DNA of 64,000 nt from Aeromicrobium yanjiei (GTDB taxonomy: Bacteria; Actinomycetota; Actinomycetes; Propionibacteriales; Nocardioidaceae): NCBI RefSeq assembly GCF_009649075.1, contig NZ_CP045737.1, positions 62,001 to 126,000 of the forward strand. The letters are read 5' to 3'. Below the pieces are notes generated by a model. That model ran no database searches and was not told the DNA's origin. It was given only the letters and a program-made list of their open reading frames with translations. The translations under genes and the position numbers were made by a program. This document shows positions 17,308 through 25,337 of the stretch, piece by piece (position 1 is the first letter of the stretch; each line of letters begins with the position of its first letter).

Positions 17308-18359
17308 GCTCCACCGTGCAGGGAGGACGTCGACGGCTCGACGCGTCGGTGCCTCCCGAGTACGACCTCCCGACGCGTGAGCCGCGCATCGAGTCGGCGC
17401 GCACCGCGCGGCTGCTCATGTGGGTCGTGTTCGTGGCGTGGGTCGTCGGCACGGCGGGCGCAGGGACGTCGATCATCGCGATCGGCGCCCCGGGCTGGGT
17501 CGAGCGTCCCTCGGCCGCCCTGCTCACGATCGTCTTCGCGGTGGGCCTGACCCACCGCGGCGGCGGCCACATGCGCATCTGGCTGCCGATCACGGCCGCC
17601 CTCGCGATCGCCGCGGCCGCCCTGGAGACCAACGTCCTGCTGGCGTCCGCCGCGACGGTCTCCGCCGTCCTCTCGGCGGTGTGGGCGGTGATGGTGACCC
17701 GGCCGGCCGACTCGGTGGTCGGCGCGCTGCGCGAGTACGCCCTGGCGCTCGTGGTCGCGCTGAGCGGCACCCTGTCGGTCGCGGCGTGGAACGCCCCGGT
17801 CAACTACCAGCGGTTCAACCTCCTGGTCATCACCGTCGCGCTCGGCCTCGCGATCGCGTTGGTGTGGAACCTCGGCGCCGGCCTGCACGGCCTCGGCCGG
17901 CAGAACCTCGGGATCCTCGCGGGGGTCGCGGTCCTGCTGCTCGCGATCCTCGCCTACAGCAGCTTCGTGCGCTCGCACGGCTCCGACGTCCTGGTCGAGT
18001 CGTTCAGCGACCTGGTCACCTGGAGCCGCGAGACGTTCGAGGGCGTGCCGCGCCCGGTCGAGGTGTTCATCGGCTTCCCGGCGCTCATCACCGGCGTCTC
18101 GATGCGCTCCAAGCGGCGCGAGGGCTGGTGGGTGCTGGTGTTCGCGGTCATCGGCACCGCGGTGCTGACCACGTCGCTCGTGACGCCGGGCGCCTTCCCG
18201 ACGTACATCGCGCTGTCGACCCTCTACTCGGTCGTCCTCGGCCTCATCGTCGGGCTGATCGTGCGGCACTACGTCCTGCGGGAGCGCTCGGCCCGTGCCG
18301 CGCGCGCGATCGAGCCCATCGTGCGCGTCGAGCCCCCACGCTTCGCCCCCTTGAAGTAG
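17304..18359 (+). CDS. Conserved membrane protein
   Basis: A 351-residue integral membrane protein with roughly eight or nine hydrophobic segments between residues 35 and 320. The N-terminus is short, polar and Arg-rich, and the C-terminal tail is cytoplasmic and basic. I do not recognise the family. It is translationally coupled to the nitrilase-type hydrolase by a 4-bp overlap, so the two probably act together, perhaps with this protein moving or sensing the amidase substrate. It ends 58 bp before tRNA-Ser(UGA). Confidence 0.85.
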   Translation: MSSTVQGGRRRLDASVPPEYDLPTREPRIESARTARLLMWVVFVAWVVGTAGAGTSIIAIGAPGWVERPSAALLTIVFAVGLTHRGGGHMRIWLPITAALAIAAAALETNVLLASAATVSAVLSAVWAVMVTRPADSVVGALREYALALVVALSGTLSVAAWNAPVNYQRFNLLVITVALGLAIALVWNLGAGLHGLGRQNLGILAGVAVLLLAILAYSSFVRSHGSDVLVESFSDLVTWSRETFEGVPRPVEVFIGFPALITGVSMRSKRREGWWVLVFAVIGTAVLTTSLVTPGAFPTYIALSTLYSVVLGLIVGLIVRHYVLRERSARAARAIEPIVRVEPPRFAPLK

Positions 18360-18417
18360 CCGCCGCGCCGGCAGGTGCGACAATCGTCTCTGGCGTGGCG
18401 CTTCGGTGCCGCTGCCA

Positions 18418-18506
18418 GGAGGGGTGCCGGAGTGGCCGATCGGAAGCGCCTTGAAAGCGCTCGCTGGCAGCGATGTCAGCCGCGGGTTCGAATCCCGCCC
18501 CCTCTG
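18418..18506 (+). tRNA. tRNA-Ser (anticodon UGA)
   Basis: An 89-nt type II tRNA. The acceptor is GGAGGGG/CCCCTCT with a G1-U72 wobble and discriminator G. The anticodon stem is AGCGC/GCGCT with loop CTTGAAA (TGA at 18452-18454), followed by a long variable arm and T arm GCGGG-TTCGAAT-CCCGC. CCA is not encoded. The long variable arm and G73 are serine identity features. Confidence 0.96.
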
Positions 18507-18507
18507 C

Positions 18508-18927
18508 GTGACGAAGTATCGCCTTGACCGCCGCTTCACCTTGCCCGCGATCGGGATCCACCTGATCGCCGCGGGCCTCGTGGCCGCCCTCGCCTTCTGG
18601 GTGTGGGCGCCCCTCGGCGTGCTCACGGTGCTGCTGCTGCTCAACGCGCTGCGCGTGTTCGCCTTCCCGCCGGCCGTGGTCCGCGCGGATCCGTCGGGCG
18701 TACGCCTCGGCGGGCTCATGACCATGAAGCCCGTGCGGGTGGTCTGGACCGAGGTCGAGGACGTCACCGTCGACCGCACGCGGCTGGTCTTCGACCGGGG
18801 CGATGCGGGGACCACCGCCTTCCCGCTGGCGTACGTCGGCCCGCGGGCGGAGGAGCTCGTCCGCGAGGTCTACGACCGGCTGAACACCGCCAACGGCTAC
18901 ACCCGCTACGAGGATCCGTCGTCCTGA
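18508..18927 (+). CDS. PH-domain-like membrane protein
   Basis: A 139-residue protein with two adjacent hydrophobic segments (about residues 12-52), then a small beta-rich domain (FPPAVVRADPSGVRLGG...RVVWTEVEDVTVDRTRLVFDRG) of the bacterial PH type. The GTG start is one base beyond the tRNA-Ser discriminator, so translation must begin at the very 5' end left by tRNA 3' processing or from an internal promoter; no ribosome site is possible outside the tRNA. The frame is open through the tRNA upstream, but that part is not protein-coding. Function unknown. Confidence 0.75.
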   Translation: MTKYRLDRRFTLPAIGIHLIAAGLVAALAFWVWAPLGVLTVLLLLNALRVFAFPPAVVRADPSGVRLGGLMTMKPVRVVWTEVEDVTVDRTRLVFDRGDAGTTAFPLAYVGPRAEELVREVYDRLNTANGYTRYEDPSS

Positions 18928-19020
18928 CGCAGGCTCCGAGGGGCTCGGATCGATCCCGATTCGTCGGACCGGTGACCCGGTCGCTATCCTGATCCGGTTG
19001 CTGTCTTCGGACTGCAGCGG

Positions 19021-19107
19021 GGAGATGTCGCATAGTGGCCTAGTGCGCCCGCCTGCTAAGCGGGTTGAGGTTTAAACCTCTCGCGAGTTCAAATCTCGCC
19101 ATCTCCG
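19021..19107 (+). tRNA. tRNA-Ser (anticodon GCU)
   Basis: An 87-nt type II tRNA. The acceptor is GGAGATG/CATCTCC with discriminator G. The anticodon stem is CCCGC/GCGGG with loop CTGCTAA (GCT at 19055-19057). The variable arm is long (TTGAGGTTTAAACCTC region) and the T arm is GCGAG-TTCAAAT-CTCGC. CCA is not encoded. With the UGA isoacceptor 0.5 kb upstream it makes a pair of serine tRNAs. Confidence 0.97.
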
Positions 19108-19117
19108 CAGGCACACC

Positions 19118-19149
19118 AAGGAGCAGGGCCCCGTCGGGTCCTGCTCCTT
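19118..19149 (+). terminator. Intrinsic terminator after tRNA-Ser(GCU)
   Basis: A 10-bp perfect stem AAGGAGCAGG/CCTGCTCCTT, extended by a G-T and three G-C pairs around a CGTC loop, begins 11 nt after the tRNA and ends in TTCG. It probably terminates the tRNA transcript. Confidence 0.85.
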
Positions 19150-19277
19150 CGTGCATGCGCAATCTCCACCGCACTGCAAAGTGACGCGACGGGAAACACA
19201 CGGCCGCCGTTTGGTGAAAACCCTTCGCACTCCAGCACACGCGGTTAACGTGGGATTTCCAGGGGACAGGGGCCGAC

Positions 19278-20318
19278 ATGGGACGAGAGACGCACGGGCT
19301 GCAGAGCCTTGCGGCGATGGCGCACCTCTTGATGCAGCCCCACAGCCTCGAGCGGGTGCTGGAGGTCGCGGCCGAGCACGCCCGCGGCGCGATCGGCGCC
19401 GCGAGCGTCTCGATCAGCCAGTTCGACGAGCCCGCCCAGCAGATCCGCACGATCCTCAACGTCGGCGAGCTCGGACCGGGCGAGGAGCGTTGGCCCGACG
19501 ACGAGACGTACTCGATCGCCGGCGACAAGCGGTTGGCGTCCGCGATCCTGGACAAGCTCAGCTCGCACGACGCGGTCGACGACCCCTCGTCGGACGAGAC
19601 CGAGCGGCGGATGCTGCGCCGGCTCGAGAAGGGGTCGTCGCTGACGACGGCGATCGTGGTGGACGGACGGGCGTGGGGAGAGTTCTACGCGACCCGGCAC
19701 ATCGGCGCCGTCCGGTTCGACGCGGACTCGATCGCGTACGCCGAGGTGCTCGTCGCGATCCTGGCCTCGGCGATCTCGCGCGCGCTGCGGGAGCAGACGC
19801 TGCAGGAGCTCGCGTTCCACGATCCGCTGACCGGGCTGTTCAACCGGCGCGGCCTCGACGCCGAGGCGGCCCAGGTGTTCAACGTCCCGGAGGGGACGAC
19901 CCGCAACGTGGCGATCGTGGTGGTCGACATCAACGGCCTCAAGACGATCAACGACACCCAGGGCCACGCCCAGGGCGATGAGCGGATCCGGTTCGTCGGG
20001 TCCTCTCTCCGGATCGCGTTCGCGCCCCTCGGCGCGTCGATCGTGGCGCGGGTCGGCGGCGACGAGTTCACGGTGATGGTGCCCGATCGTGACGTGCGGG
20101 AGGTGCTGGCCACTGCCGACGCCCTGCTCGACCGGCTCGCGGAGGCGGAGCACGAAGTGGGCGTCTCGGCGGGCGTGGCGGCCGCCGCCATCACCGCCGA
20201 CACCGATGTGCGGCCCACCGACCTGTTCGCGGCCGCCGACCGCGCGCAGTACGTCGCCAAGCGCGCGGGCCTGACCGCGGCCCTGCTCTACGACGACCTT
20301 GAGGCGCAGATCGCCTGA
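19278..20318 (+). CDS. GAF-GGDEF diguanylate cyclase
   Basis: Makes cyclic di-GMP from two GTP. Of 346 residues, about 20-165 form a GAF-like sensor (LEVAAEHARGAIGAASVSISQFD...WGEFYATR), a helix follows, and 175-340 are the GGDEF domain with DPLTGLFNRRGLD, VVDINGLKTINDTQGH and an intact active site RVGGDEF. No obvious RxxD inhibitory site precedes the active loop. No membrane segment is visible, so the protein is cytosolic. The ligand of the GAF domain is unknown. It converges on vanZ-like. Confidence 0.93.
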   Translation: MGRETHGLQSLAAMAHLLMQPHSLERVLEVAAEHARGAIGAASVSISQFDEPAQQIRTILNVGELGPGEERWPDDETYSIAGDKRLASAILDKLSSHDAVDDPSSDETERRMLRRLEKGSSLTTAIVVDGRAWGEFYATRHIGAVRFDADSIAYAEVLVAILASAISRALREQTLQELAFHDPLTGLFNRRGLDAEAAQVFNVPEGTTRNVAIVVVDINGLKTINDTQGHAQGDERIRFVGSSLRIAFAPLGASIVARVGGDEFTVMVPDRDVREVLATADALLDRLAEAEHEVGVSAGVAAAAITADTDVRPTDLFAAADRAQYVAKRAGLTAALLYDDLEAQIA

Positions 20319-20329
20319 CCGCGCCCGTC

Positions 20330-20755
20330 TCAGCGGTGGCGTCGCCGCTCGTGCCGCAGCCACAGGCTGACCACCAGCGCACCCAGGGCGGCACCCGCGG
20401 TGTTGGCCACCACGTCGTCGGTACTGCCCGTGCGCCCCGGCCGGGCAACCGTCTGGGCGAGCTCGAGAGCGACCGAGAAGAGTCCCGCGAGGACCGTCGC
20501 CCACAGCCACCCCAGGCGGGGGAACAGCGCGATCAGCAGGGCACCCAGCGGCACGAACAGCAAGATGTTGGCGCCGAACTCGCCGATCCGATAGCCCTGG
20601 TCGGGGGTCAGGTCGAACAGCGCGACGAGCCACGTCGTCGGGGGCCGGCTCGCGAGGTCGAGGTTCTGGTCGACGTGGGTCGGCCACAGGCCGATGAACA
20701 GCAGCGCCACCACATAGACGACGCCCGCGCCGATGATTGGGAGGCGGACGCGCAT
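20330..20755 (-). CDS. VanZ-like membrane protein
   Basis: A 141-residue protein with about four membrane helices. It carries the VanZ family pattern: IGEFGANILLFVPLGALL, SVALELAQ, GRTGSTDDVVANTAGAALGAL. VanZ gives low-level teicoplanin resistance in enterococci, but most homologues have unknown envelope roles. The ATG lies 6 nt after TACGAT (minus strand, 20762-20767), implying a leaderless mRNA. It marks the left edge of the housekeeping block before the polysaccharide region. Confidence 0.88.
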   Translation of the reverse strand: MRVRLPIIGAGVVYVVALLFIGLWPTHVDQNLDLASRPPTTWLVALFDLTPDQGYRIGEFGANILLFVPLGALLIALFPRLGWLWATVLAGLFSVALELAQTVARPGRTGSTDDVVANTAGAALGALVVSLWLRHERRRHR

Positions 20756-20993
20756 CCCCCGATCGTACGGTCAATCGGGTGCGTGATCAGTTGCTGGGCG
20801 TACGACGGTCAGCGTGACCTCCCGCCCTGGGGAGGCAAGATCGGCGCGGTGCCAGTCTTGAAGCGCGCGCTCCCGGCAGCGCGGGGTGGGCGTTCCGGGA
20901 CGGATTGAGGTCAGGATGCATGTGGTGTCCGTGACCTGCTGGCCGGAGGAGTGTCCCCAGCACTGGCGGGGTGGAGGACCAACGGCCGGTCGG
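20756..20993. other. Intergenic, nothing recognised
   Basis: Apart from the vanZ promoter at its left end I see no ORF, RNA or repeat. Together with the two decayed genes that follow, it separates vanZ from the first polysaccharide gene. Confidence 0.6.
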
Positions 20994-21100
20994 TAGCGTT
21001 CCGTCACGACGAAATGGTGGAGACGTCACGCCTTCGATGCCGATTGAGAAACGGCAGTGTGCGTCCCCACCGAGCCGGGTTCCACGCCTCACGCCCCTAA
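20994..21100 (+). pseudogene. Decayed copy of arginine-rich micro-ORF
   Basis: A degenerate copy of the ORF at 38060-38164. The -10 TAGCGT (20994-20999) and the 6-nt gap are kept, but the start codon is ACG (21006) instead of ATG. One base is missing after the KWWRR codons (near 21025). The frame then resumes as SRLRCRLRNGSVRPHRAGF and ends TAA at 21098-21100. Between the copies many differences are synonymous (CGA/CGG, TTG/CTG, AGA/CGC, AAC/AAT, AGT/AGC), so the ancestor was selected as protein. Confidence 0.7.
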
Positions 21101-21144
21101 GCGGCACACGGGCAGGGAGGGAGTTACGACGGGGTGGACTCGAA

Positions 21145-21594
21145 ATGAGCGAGGACGGTCCCATGCGCTGACAGCCCGAAGAACAAATGGCTCGTGGCGC
21201 TCGTACTGGCCGTCATTGCGCTGCCGGTCACATAGCCGCTGGTCGACGACTACATGGCGGCGGTTGACGGTTTCGAAGCGCAGGATGACCGCATCGGGTT
21301 GGTGCCTTCGTCCAGGACCGCCGACGCAGACCTAATCTGGGAGGCCGCATATTCCAACGACGGGTATGGACGGCCCTGCGGGTCGTCGGACGGATGGGCA
21401 TGCGGCATTGCGTAGTCGCGTAGACAAAGGGGAAACTCGACGTCCCGTACGAGCCGACCGCGGACGGGGATCCCTACTTCGTGGCCGGGATCTTGGCAGG
21501 CACTGTGGCCGCTGAGCGAGACCTCGCGAGCAGCCTGTCTGGAGCCCGGCTGGTCGCACCAGACGGCGTCGTCCTAGCCGAGGCCGATAGCTGA
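21145..21594 (+). pseudogene. Broken gene for a small membrane-anchored protein
   Basis: Protein-like stretches survive in shifted frames. ATG at 21145 gives MSEDGPMR then TGA. The next frame from 21179 reads KNKWLVALVLAVIALPVT, a clear hydrophobic anchor, then TAG at 21233. It continues PLVDDYMAAVDGFEAQDDRI to TAG at 21413. A third frame from 21424 reads KLDVPYEPTADGDPYFVAGI to TGA at 21592. Joined, these make about 140 residues with one membrane anchor and an extracytoplasmic domain. The 3' part overlaps the ligase C-terminus on the other strand. No family recognised. Confidence 0.6.
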
Positions 21595-22790
21595 GTTAAC
21601 GCCAAACCGACCGCGAGCCAGGCGATCGGGAAGTATGTGGCGTTGGAGAAGAAGCTGTTAACCAGCACAATCACAAGGATTTGTCCGGGTATGGTGCGAG
21701 CCGTGACGGCCGCCAGCCCGATCATGAATGCCATGAAGGGTAGAGCTAGGAACCGGCCGTCGACCCAGTTCCCGAGTATCCAGTTGCTGGCCACGTTGTT
21801 TTGAGACTGCTCGGCCGTGTAGAGCAGCCCGGAGACGCCCACTCGGCCGGCCGCAGACAGTCCTCGCCCGTGCCAAGGTGACTCGCTCGCGAGGAACAAC
21901 AGACCCTCGGTCTGCTGGATGCGCGCCCTGCCAGACGCATCATCTTGATCGAGGCTCACCGTGCGCGAGAGCCGTGTCGTCAGGTCCGCGCGCAGAGCGG
22001 GCATCGCCGCGAGGGCTGTCCCGCCGAAGATGAGTGCGACGAGCACCAAGGGGATAACCCGCCCACGACGCTTTGCCGAATGCTCCTTGTTCTTGATCAA
22101 CAGCCCAACCGCGTAGTACGCGACGACGGCCACAACGGCGGCCACCCACGCCGCCCGAGCGAACGCCAGCACAAAGACAGCGCCGTTGATCATGACCAGC
22201 GGGTAGAGCCATCGCTTCTGGTCCACGGATCGCCAGGCAAGGACCACGCCGATGGCGGCGAAGAGGCCCAGCCAGTCGGGTTCGGGGTAGATGCCAACAG
22301 GTCGACCGATGCTGCTGACGTTGGCGTGCCATACCTCGACGGGAATGATGCCTGCTACCTGCCCCATCGCGAAGACGGACGCGAACGTGCAGATCGTGAG
22401 CAGTCCCCGCAGCATGACGGCCACCTCGCGAGGCTGTACCCATAGCGCCAGGATGACGCCACTGAGGGTGAGCACCATGAGTTGTATGACCAGCGAGCTG
22501 CTGTTGACCAAGTCGCCGAGCAGCGCCGACGTGGCCAAGATGGCGGAGCAGCCGATCAGTACCAATGGCATCTTGCTCTCTGCGACCGCCCGCCGGTTCA
22601 GTAGGCGGGGTATCAGCCACAAAACCACGAGGATGGTGAACACATGGAAACGGCCGATGCGTAGATCGATCAGCCCGGCCGATGCGCCGACTGCGAAGGT
22701 CATTAAGTCGTTGCCGCTGCGGTGGGACACCATCACCGCGCCTCCGACGAATGCCGCAGCCGCGAAGATGAGCAGGATGTCGAGCGGCAT
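21474..22790 (-). CDS. O-antigen ligase / Wzy-like membrane protein
   Basis: A 438-residue polytopic protein with about eleven hydrophobic segments and one large external loop (residues about 275-345) containing GRARIQQTEGLLFLASESPWHGRGL, the layout of the O-antigen ligase/polymerase (RfaL/Wzy) family. It would polymerise or attach lipid-linked repeat units outside the membrane. The ATG is 6 nt after TAGTAT (minus strand, 22797-22802). The last about 40 residues (from SASARTTPSGATS) lie antisense to a decayed gene and look like read-through rather than conserved protein, so the 3' end may have been altered by rearrangement. Confidence 0.85.
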   Translation of the reverse strand: MPLDILLIFAAAAFVGGAVMVSHRSGNDLMTFAVGASAGLIDLRIGRFHVFTILVVLWLIPRLLNRRAVAESKMPLVLIGCSAILATSALLGDLVNSSSLVIQLMVLTLSGVILALWVQPREVAVMLRGLLTICTFASVFAMGQVAGIIPVEVWHANVSSIGRPVGIYPEPDWLGLFAAIGVVLAWRSVDQKRWLYPLVMINGAVFVLAFARAAWVAAVVAVVAYYAVGLLIKNKEHSAKRRGRVIPLVLVALIFGGTALAAMPALRADLTTRLSRTVSLDQDDASGRARIQQTEGLLFLASESPWHGRGLSAAGRVGVSGLLYTAEQSQNNVASNWILGNWVDGRFLALPFMAFMIGLAAVTARTIPGQILVIVLVNSFFSNATYFPIAWLAVGLALTQLSASARTTPSGATSRAPDRLLARSRSAATVPAKIPATK

Positions 22791-22939
22791 GCGCTGATAC
22801 TACGGTGCGGGGGTTGACTTCCGCAGTTCCTCGTTCTCCGCGTTGGCCTGCTCGAATAGTTTGTGGGGGGTTGCCGATTTCCGTGTTGGTCTGCGTCAGT
22901 GCCTCACCGCCTGGTTCAGGAGATGCATGGTTCCCCGCA

Positions 22940-24140
22940 TCAGGCGGCCTGTCCTGTCAGATAGTGGGTGACGCCGTCTGAACCGATGACGCCGAACTTC
23001 TTGGTCCCTCCCGCAGCGTTCCTGCAGTGTCATTGGCGGCCAGCCACTTGAACTTGGCGCTGGACTCGATAGATCCAGCGCCAGACCGGCGCAGCCCGGC
23101 GTCGTTGCCCGGCCGAGGCTGATGCCGTGCAGGCGACCTGAAACCGGGCCGACGATGATCTGCGCGGTGGAGTTGCCCTCGTTCAAGATCGTCTGGCCGG
23201 GCCCGGTGGCACCAAGTGGTGCGCGAACCATCAGATCGACCTCGTCGGTGTCGGGTTCCAGACCTCAGGGGCGTCGTCCAGTCGCGTCGCTCCGCTAGCG
23301 ACCCGGAGGCGTAGTGGAGTGTCGACCGGCCGGCTTGGAGCCGTTGACATAGATGCCGTAGCTCTCGTCGGCCAAGGCACGCTGCCGAGATCGCGAATGG
23401 CGCCAAAGTGTGAGTACAACCTCTCCGTTTGCGCGCCGGCTGCGTTGAGCGCGCCCTCCGTCTGCAAGCCTGGATCGTCTGAACTGCGCGCCTGCGGTGT
23501 AGACGAATCTTTACGAGTCGGCCAAGAAATGGTCGCTCCCGGGCCGCGAGCCCGCTGCCGCGTCGGTGGTGACAAAGTCCGCCGTGCCGAACACGAACTC
23601 GGGGTCGGGCCCGAGCGATGCGGACCGTGACACCCGTGGCGCTCGTGCTGGACGTAGCGGCCAGGACGACATGGGTCGCGTCGGTAACGCTCTCGACGCG
23701 CGTCATGAGCGGAGCGCCACCCGGTCCAGCGCCGGGGATGTTGATGGTCCAGCCAACCTCGATCGGAGTGGTGACACCTGTCGTCAGCGTGAGGTTCTTC
23801 GAGCCGGACGCGACGGTGGCGACGCGCGACCGCATCCGTCCCGCGAAGCGGCCTTGGAACTTGATGCCGGCCTAGTGGCCGATGTAATTGTCGCTGCCGC
23901 CCGAGGACAGGAGGTTCGCCCATCGTTGCCCCGTTGACGATGCTGTTCTGGTAGAAGGAGACGCGCCGAGCCGACGCCAGTACCGATGCCGAACCATGTC
24001 GTGGAGCGGAGGCCCTCAAGGCCGGTGTAAGTCTTGGCCCGATGCTGACGTCAGTGTTCTCGAGCGTCTCAATCTTGGCAGCAACAGAGGGGTCCAATAC
24101 CTGACTGAGCTGGGCGATGTAGGTCCCTTGGGATACACGT
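22940..24140 (-). pseudogene. Frame-broken extracellular beta-helix protein gene
   Basis: Coding segments in three frames join into one protein: SQGTYIAQLSQVLDPSVAAK...ENTDVSIG at the 5' end, then VSFYQNSIVNGATMGEP, VATVASGSKNLTLTTGV...GWTINIPG, QTILNEGNSTAQIIVGPVSG and finally KKFGVIGSDGVTHYLTGQAA with a TGA at 22942-22940. This resembles right-handed beta-helix or tail-spike-like surface proteins such as polysaccharide lyases. At least four frameshifts are needed and the start region (GTGTATCCC after AGGAGG) is altered. A further open stretch to 24310 may be more of the same. It is dead by sequence. Confidence 0.72.
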
Positions 24141-24351
24141 GCGAGAGGCCTCCTTCTGACAACTCGTGAACGGCTGGTCCGTGCCCACTGTGGCGCACTG
24201 CAACTGATATCCAGGTCGTAGGAAAAATGCGAGACGCGGCAACGGACGGCACCGCCGAGCCGCCGACGCCCGTGAACTTGATTGTGCCGCTGTTGGGACA
24301 GATCACACGAGCGTGCCCCCGCACGCCCCCTCGCGCCCGTAGGATCGGCGG

Positions 24352-25269
24352 GTGAGCAAACGACTCGGCCTCGCCCTGCTGATCGCCTTCGGGATCGTGG
24401 ACGTCGTCCTCGTCGTCGGAGCCGTGCGGCACGTCAACGGCGCGCCTCCCTCATCCGATCTGCCCGCCGCGGCCCCGGCAACGGGGACGCCGAGCCCGTC
24501 ACCCGTCGGGGCGACCACTTCAGAGACGGCTTCGGCCCCGACGCAGGTGGACTACTCCTTCCGGGCGTCCGCCGCGGTCGCGCTCGCGTCGGCCAACGAC
24601 GGCACGATCGTCTACGGCACTCGTGGACGGTGCACGGCAGGTAAGGACGCCGAGGTGTCGGTGTCCACCAACGGTGGCGAGGACTACGCTCCGGCCAAGA
24701 CCGGACTCACCACGACCCTGAGCGTCCGGACGACCGGCGCAGCGTCGATCACCGTCGTCGGCACCGACGAGGACTGCAAGGCCCGGCAGCTCACCTCGAC
24801 GGACAGCGGCCGGACGTGGGACGAGGTCAAGGAGATCGACCTCTGGTATCCCTCGGCTGACTCCACCCGGAACGTCGTCACCCCCGCGGGCACGTCGTCC
24901 GTCGGCGCCGGCTGCGTCGTGACTTCGGTCAGTCAGGTGACCCCCGAGTCGGGTCGCGTCTCGTGCGCCAACGGCACGGTGCGGGGTTCGGGCGACAACG
25001 GCAAGACGTGGGTGACTCTCGGGCGCCTCGACAACGTCCGTGTGGCCACGTTCATCACGCCCAGCAAGGGCTACGCCCTCGCGCGCTACAGCGGCTGCGG
25101 CGCCAACCAGTTTTCCACCACCGACGGCGGCGTCACCTGGACGCCCGGCGGCTGCATCGCCGGCGACCCCGCCCAGGCCATCAGCGCCACAGTCAACGGT
25201 CTCACCGCCGTCGTCGCCGACCAGCCTTACGTCAGCACCGATGATGGCAAGTCCTGGATGCAGCCCTGA
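24352..25269 (+). CDS. Membrane-anchored Asp-box (BNR) beta-propeller protein
   Basis: A 305-residue protein with one N-terminal signal-anchor (residues 4-25), a Pro/Ala/Thr-rich linker (30-65), then a propeller-like domain marked by repeated Asp-boxes: STDSGRTWDE, SGDNGKTWVTL, STTDGGVTWTPGG and STDDGKSWMQP. Such domains occur in sialidases, sortilin-type receptors and photosystem assembly factors; no catalytic sialidase residues are evident, so a binding role is more likely. The GTG lies 6 nt after TAGGAT (24340-24345), suggesting a leaderless message. It converges on the DUF4012 gene with a shared terminator. Confidence 0.85.
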   Translation: MSKRLGLALLIAFGIVDVVLVVGAVRHVNGAPPSSDLPAAAPATGTPSPSPVGATTSETASAPTQVDYSFRASAAVALASANDGTIVYGTRGRCTAGKDAEVSVSTNGGEDYAPAKTGLTTTLSVRTTGAASITVVGTDEDCKARQLTSTDSGRTWDEVKEIDLWYPSADSTRNVVTPAGTSSVGAGCVVTSVSQVTPESGRVSCANGTVRGSGDNGKTWVTLGRLDNVRVATFITPSKGYALARYSGCGANQFSTTDGGVTWTPGGCIAGDPAQAISATVNGLTAVVADQPYVSTDDGKSWMQP

Positions 25270-25283
25270 CCCATCACATGTGA

Positions 25284-25320
25284 CCGCGGGCTCCCGGGAC
25301 CAAGTCCCAGGAGCCCGCGG
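25284..25320. terminator. Bidirectional terminator
   Basis: A perfect 11-bp stem CCGCGGGCTCC/GGAGCCCGCGG, with an inner GGGA/TCCC stem, sits 15 bp past the Asp-box gene and 18 bp past the convergent DUF4012 gene. It probably stops both transcripts. Confidence 0.8.
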
Positions 25321-25337
25321 TCGGGTGGTGGCAGGGG

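Noticed and set aside
19021-19149. Genomic-island attachment site at tRNA-Ser(GCU)
   Set aside because: The polysaccharide region begins about 2 kb later, but no integrase gene and no repeat of the tRNA 3' end were found in the window.
21018-21072. Structured RNA from the GGTGGAGAC...GTCCCCACC dyad shared by both micro-ORF copies
   Set aside because: The arms pair except for one A-C mismatch kept in both copies, but the pattern of synonymous codon changes explains the conservation better as protein.
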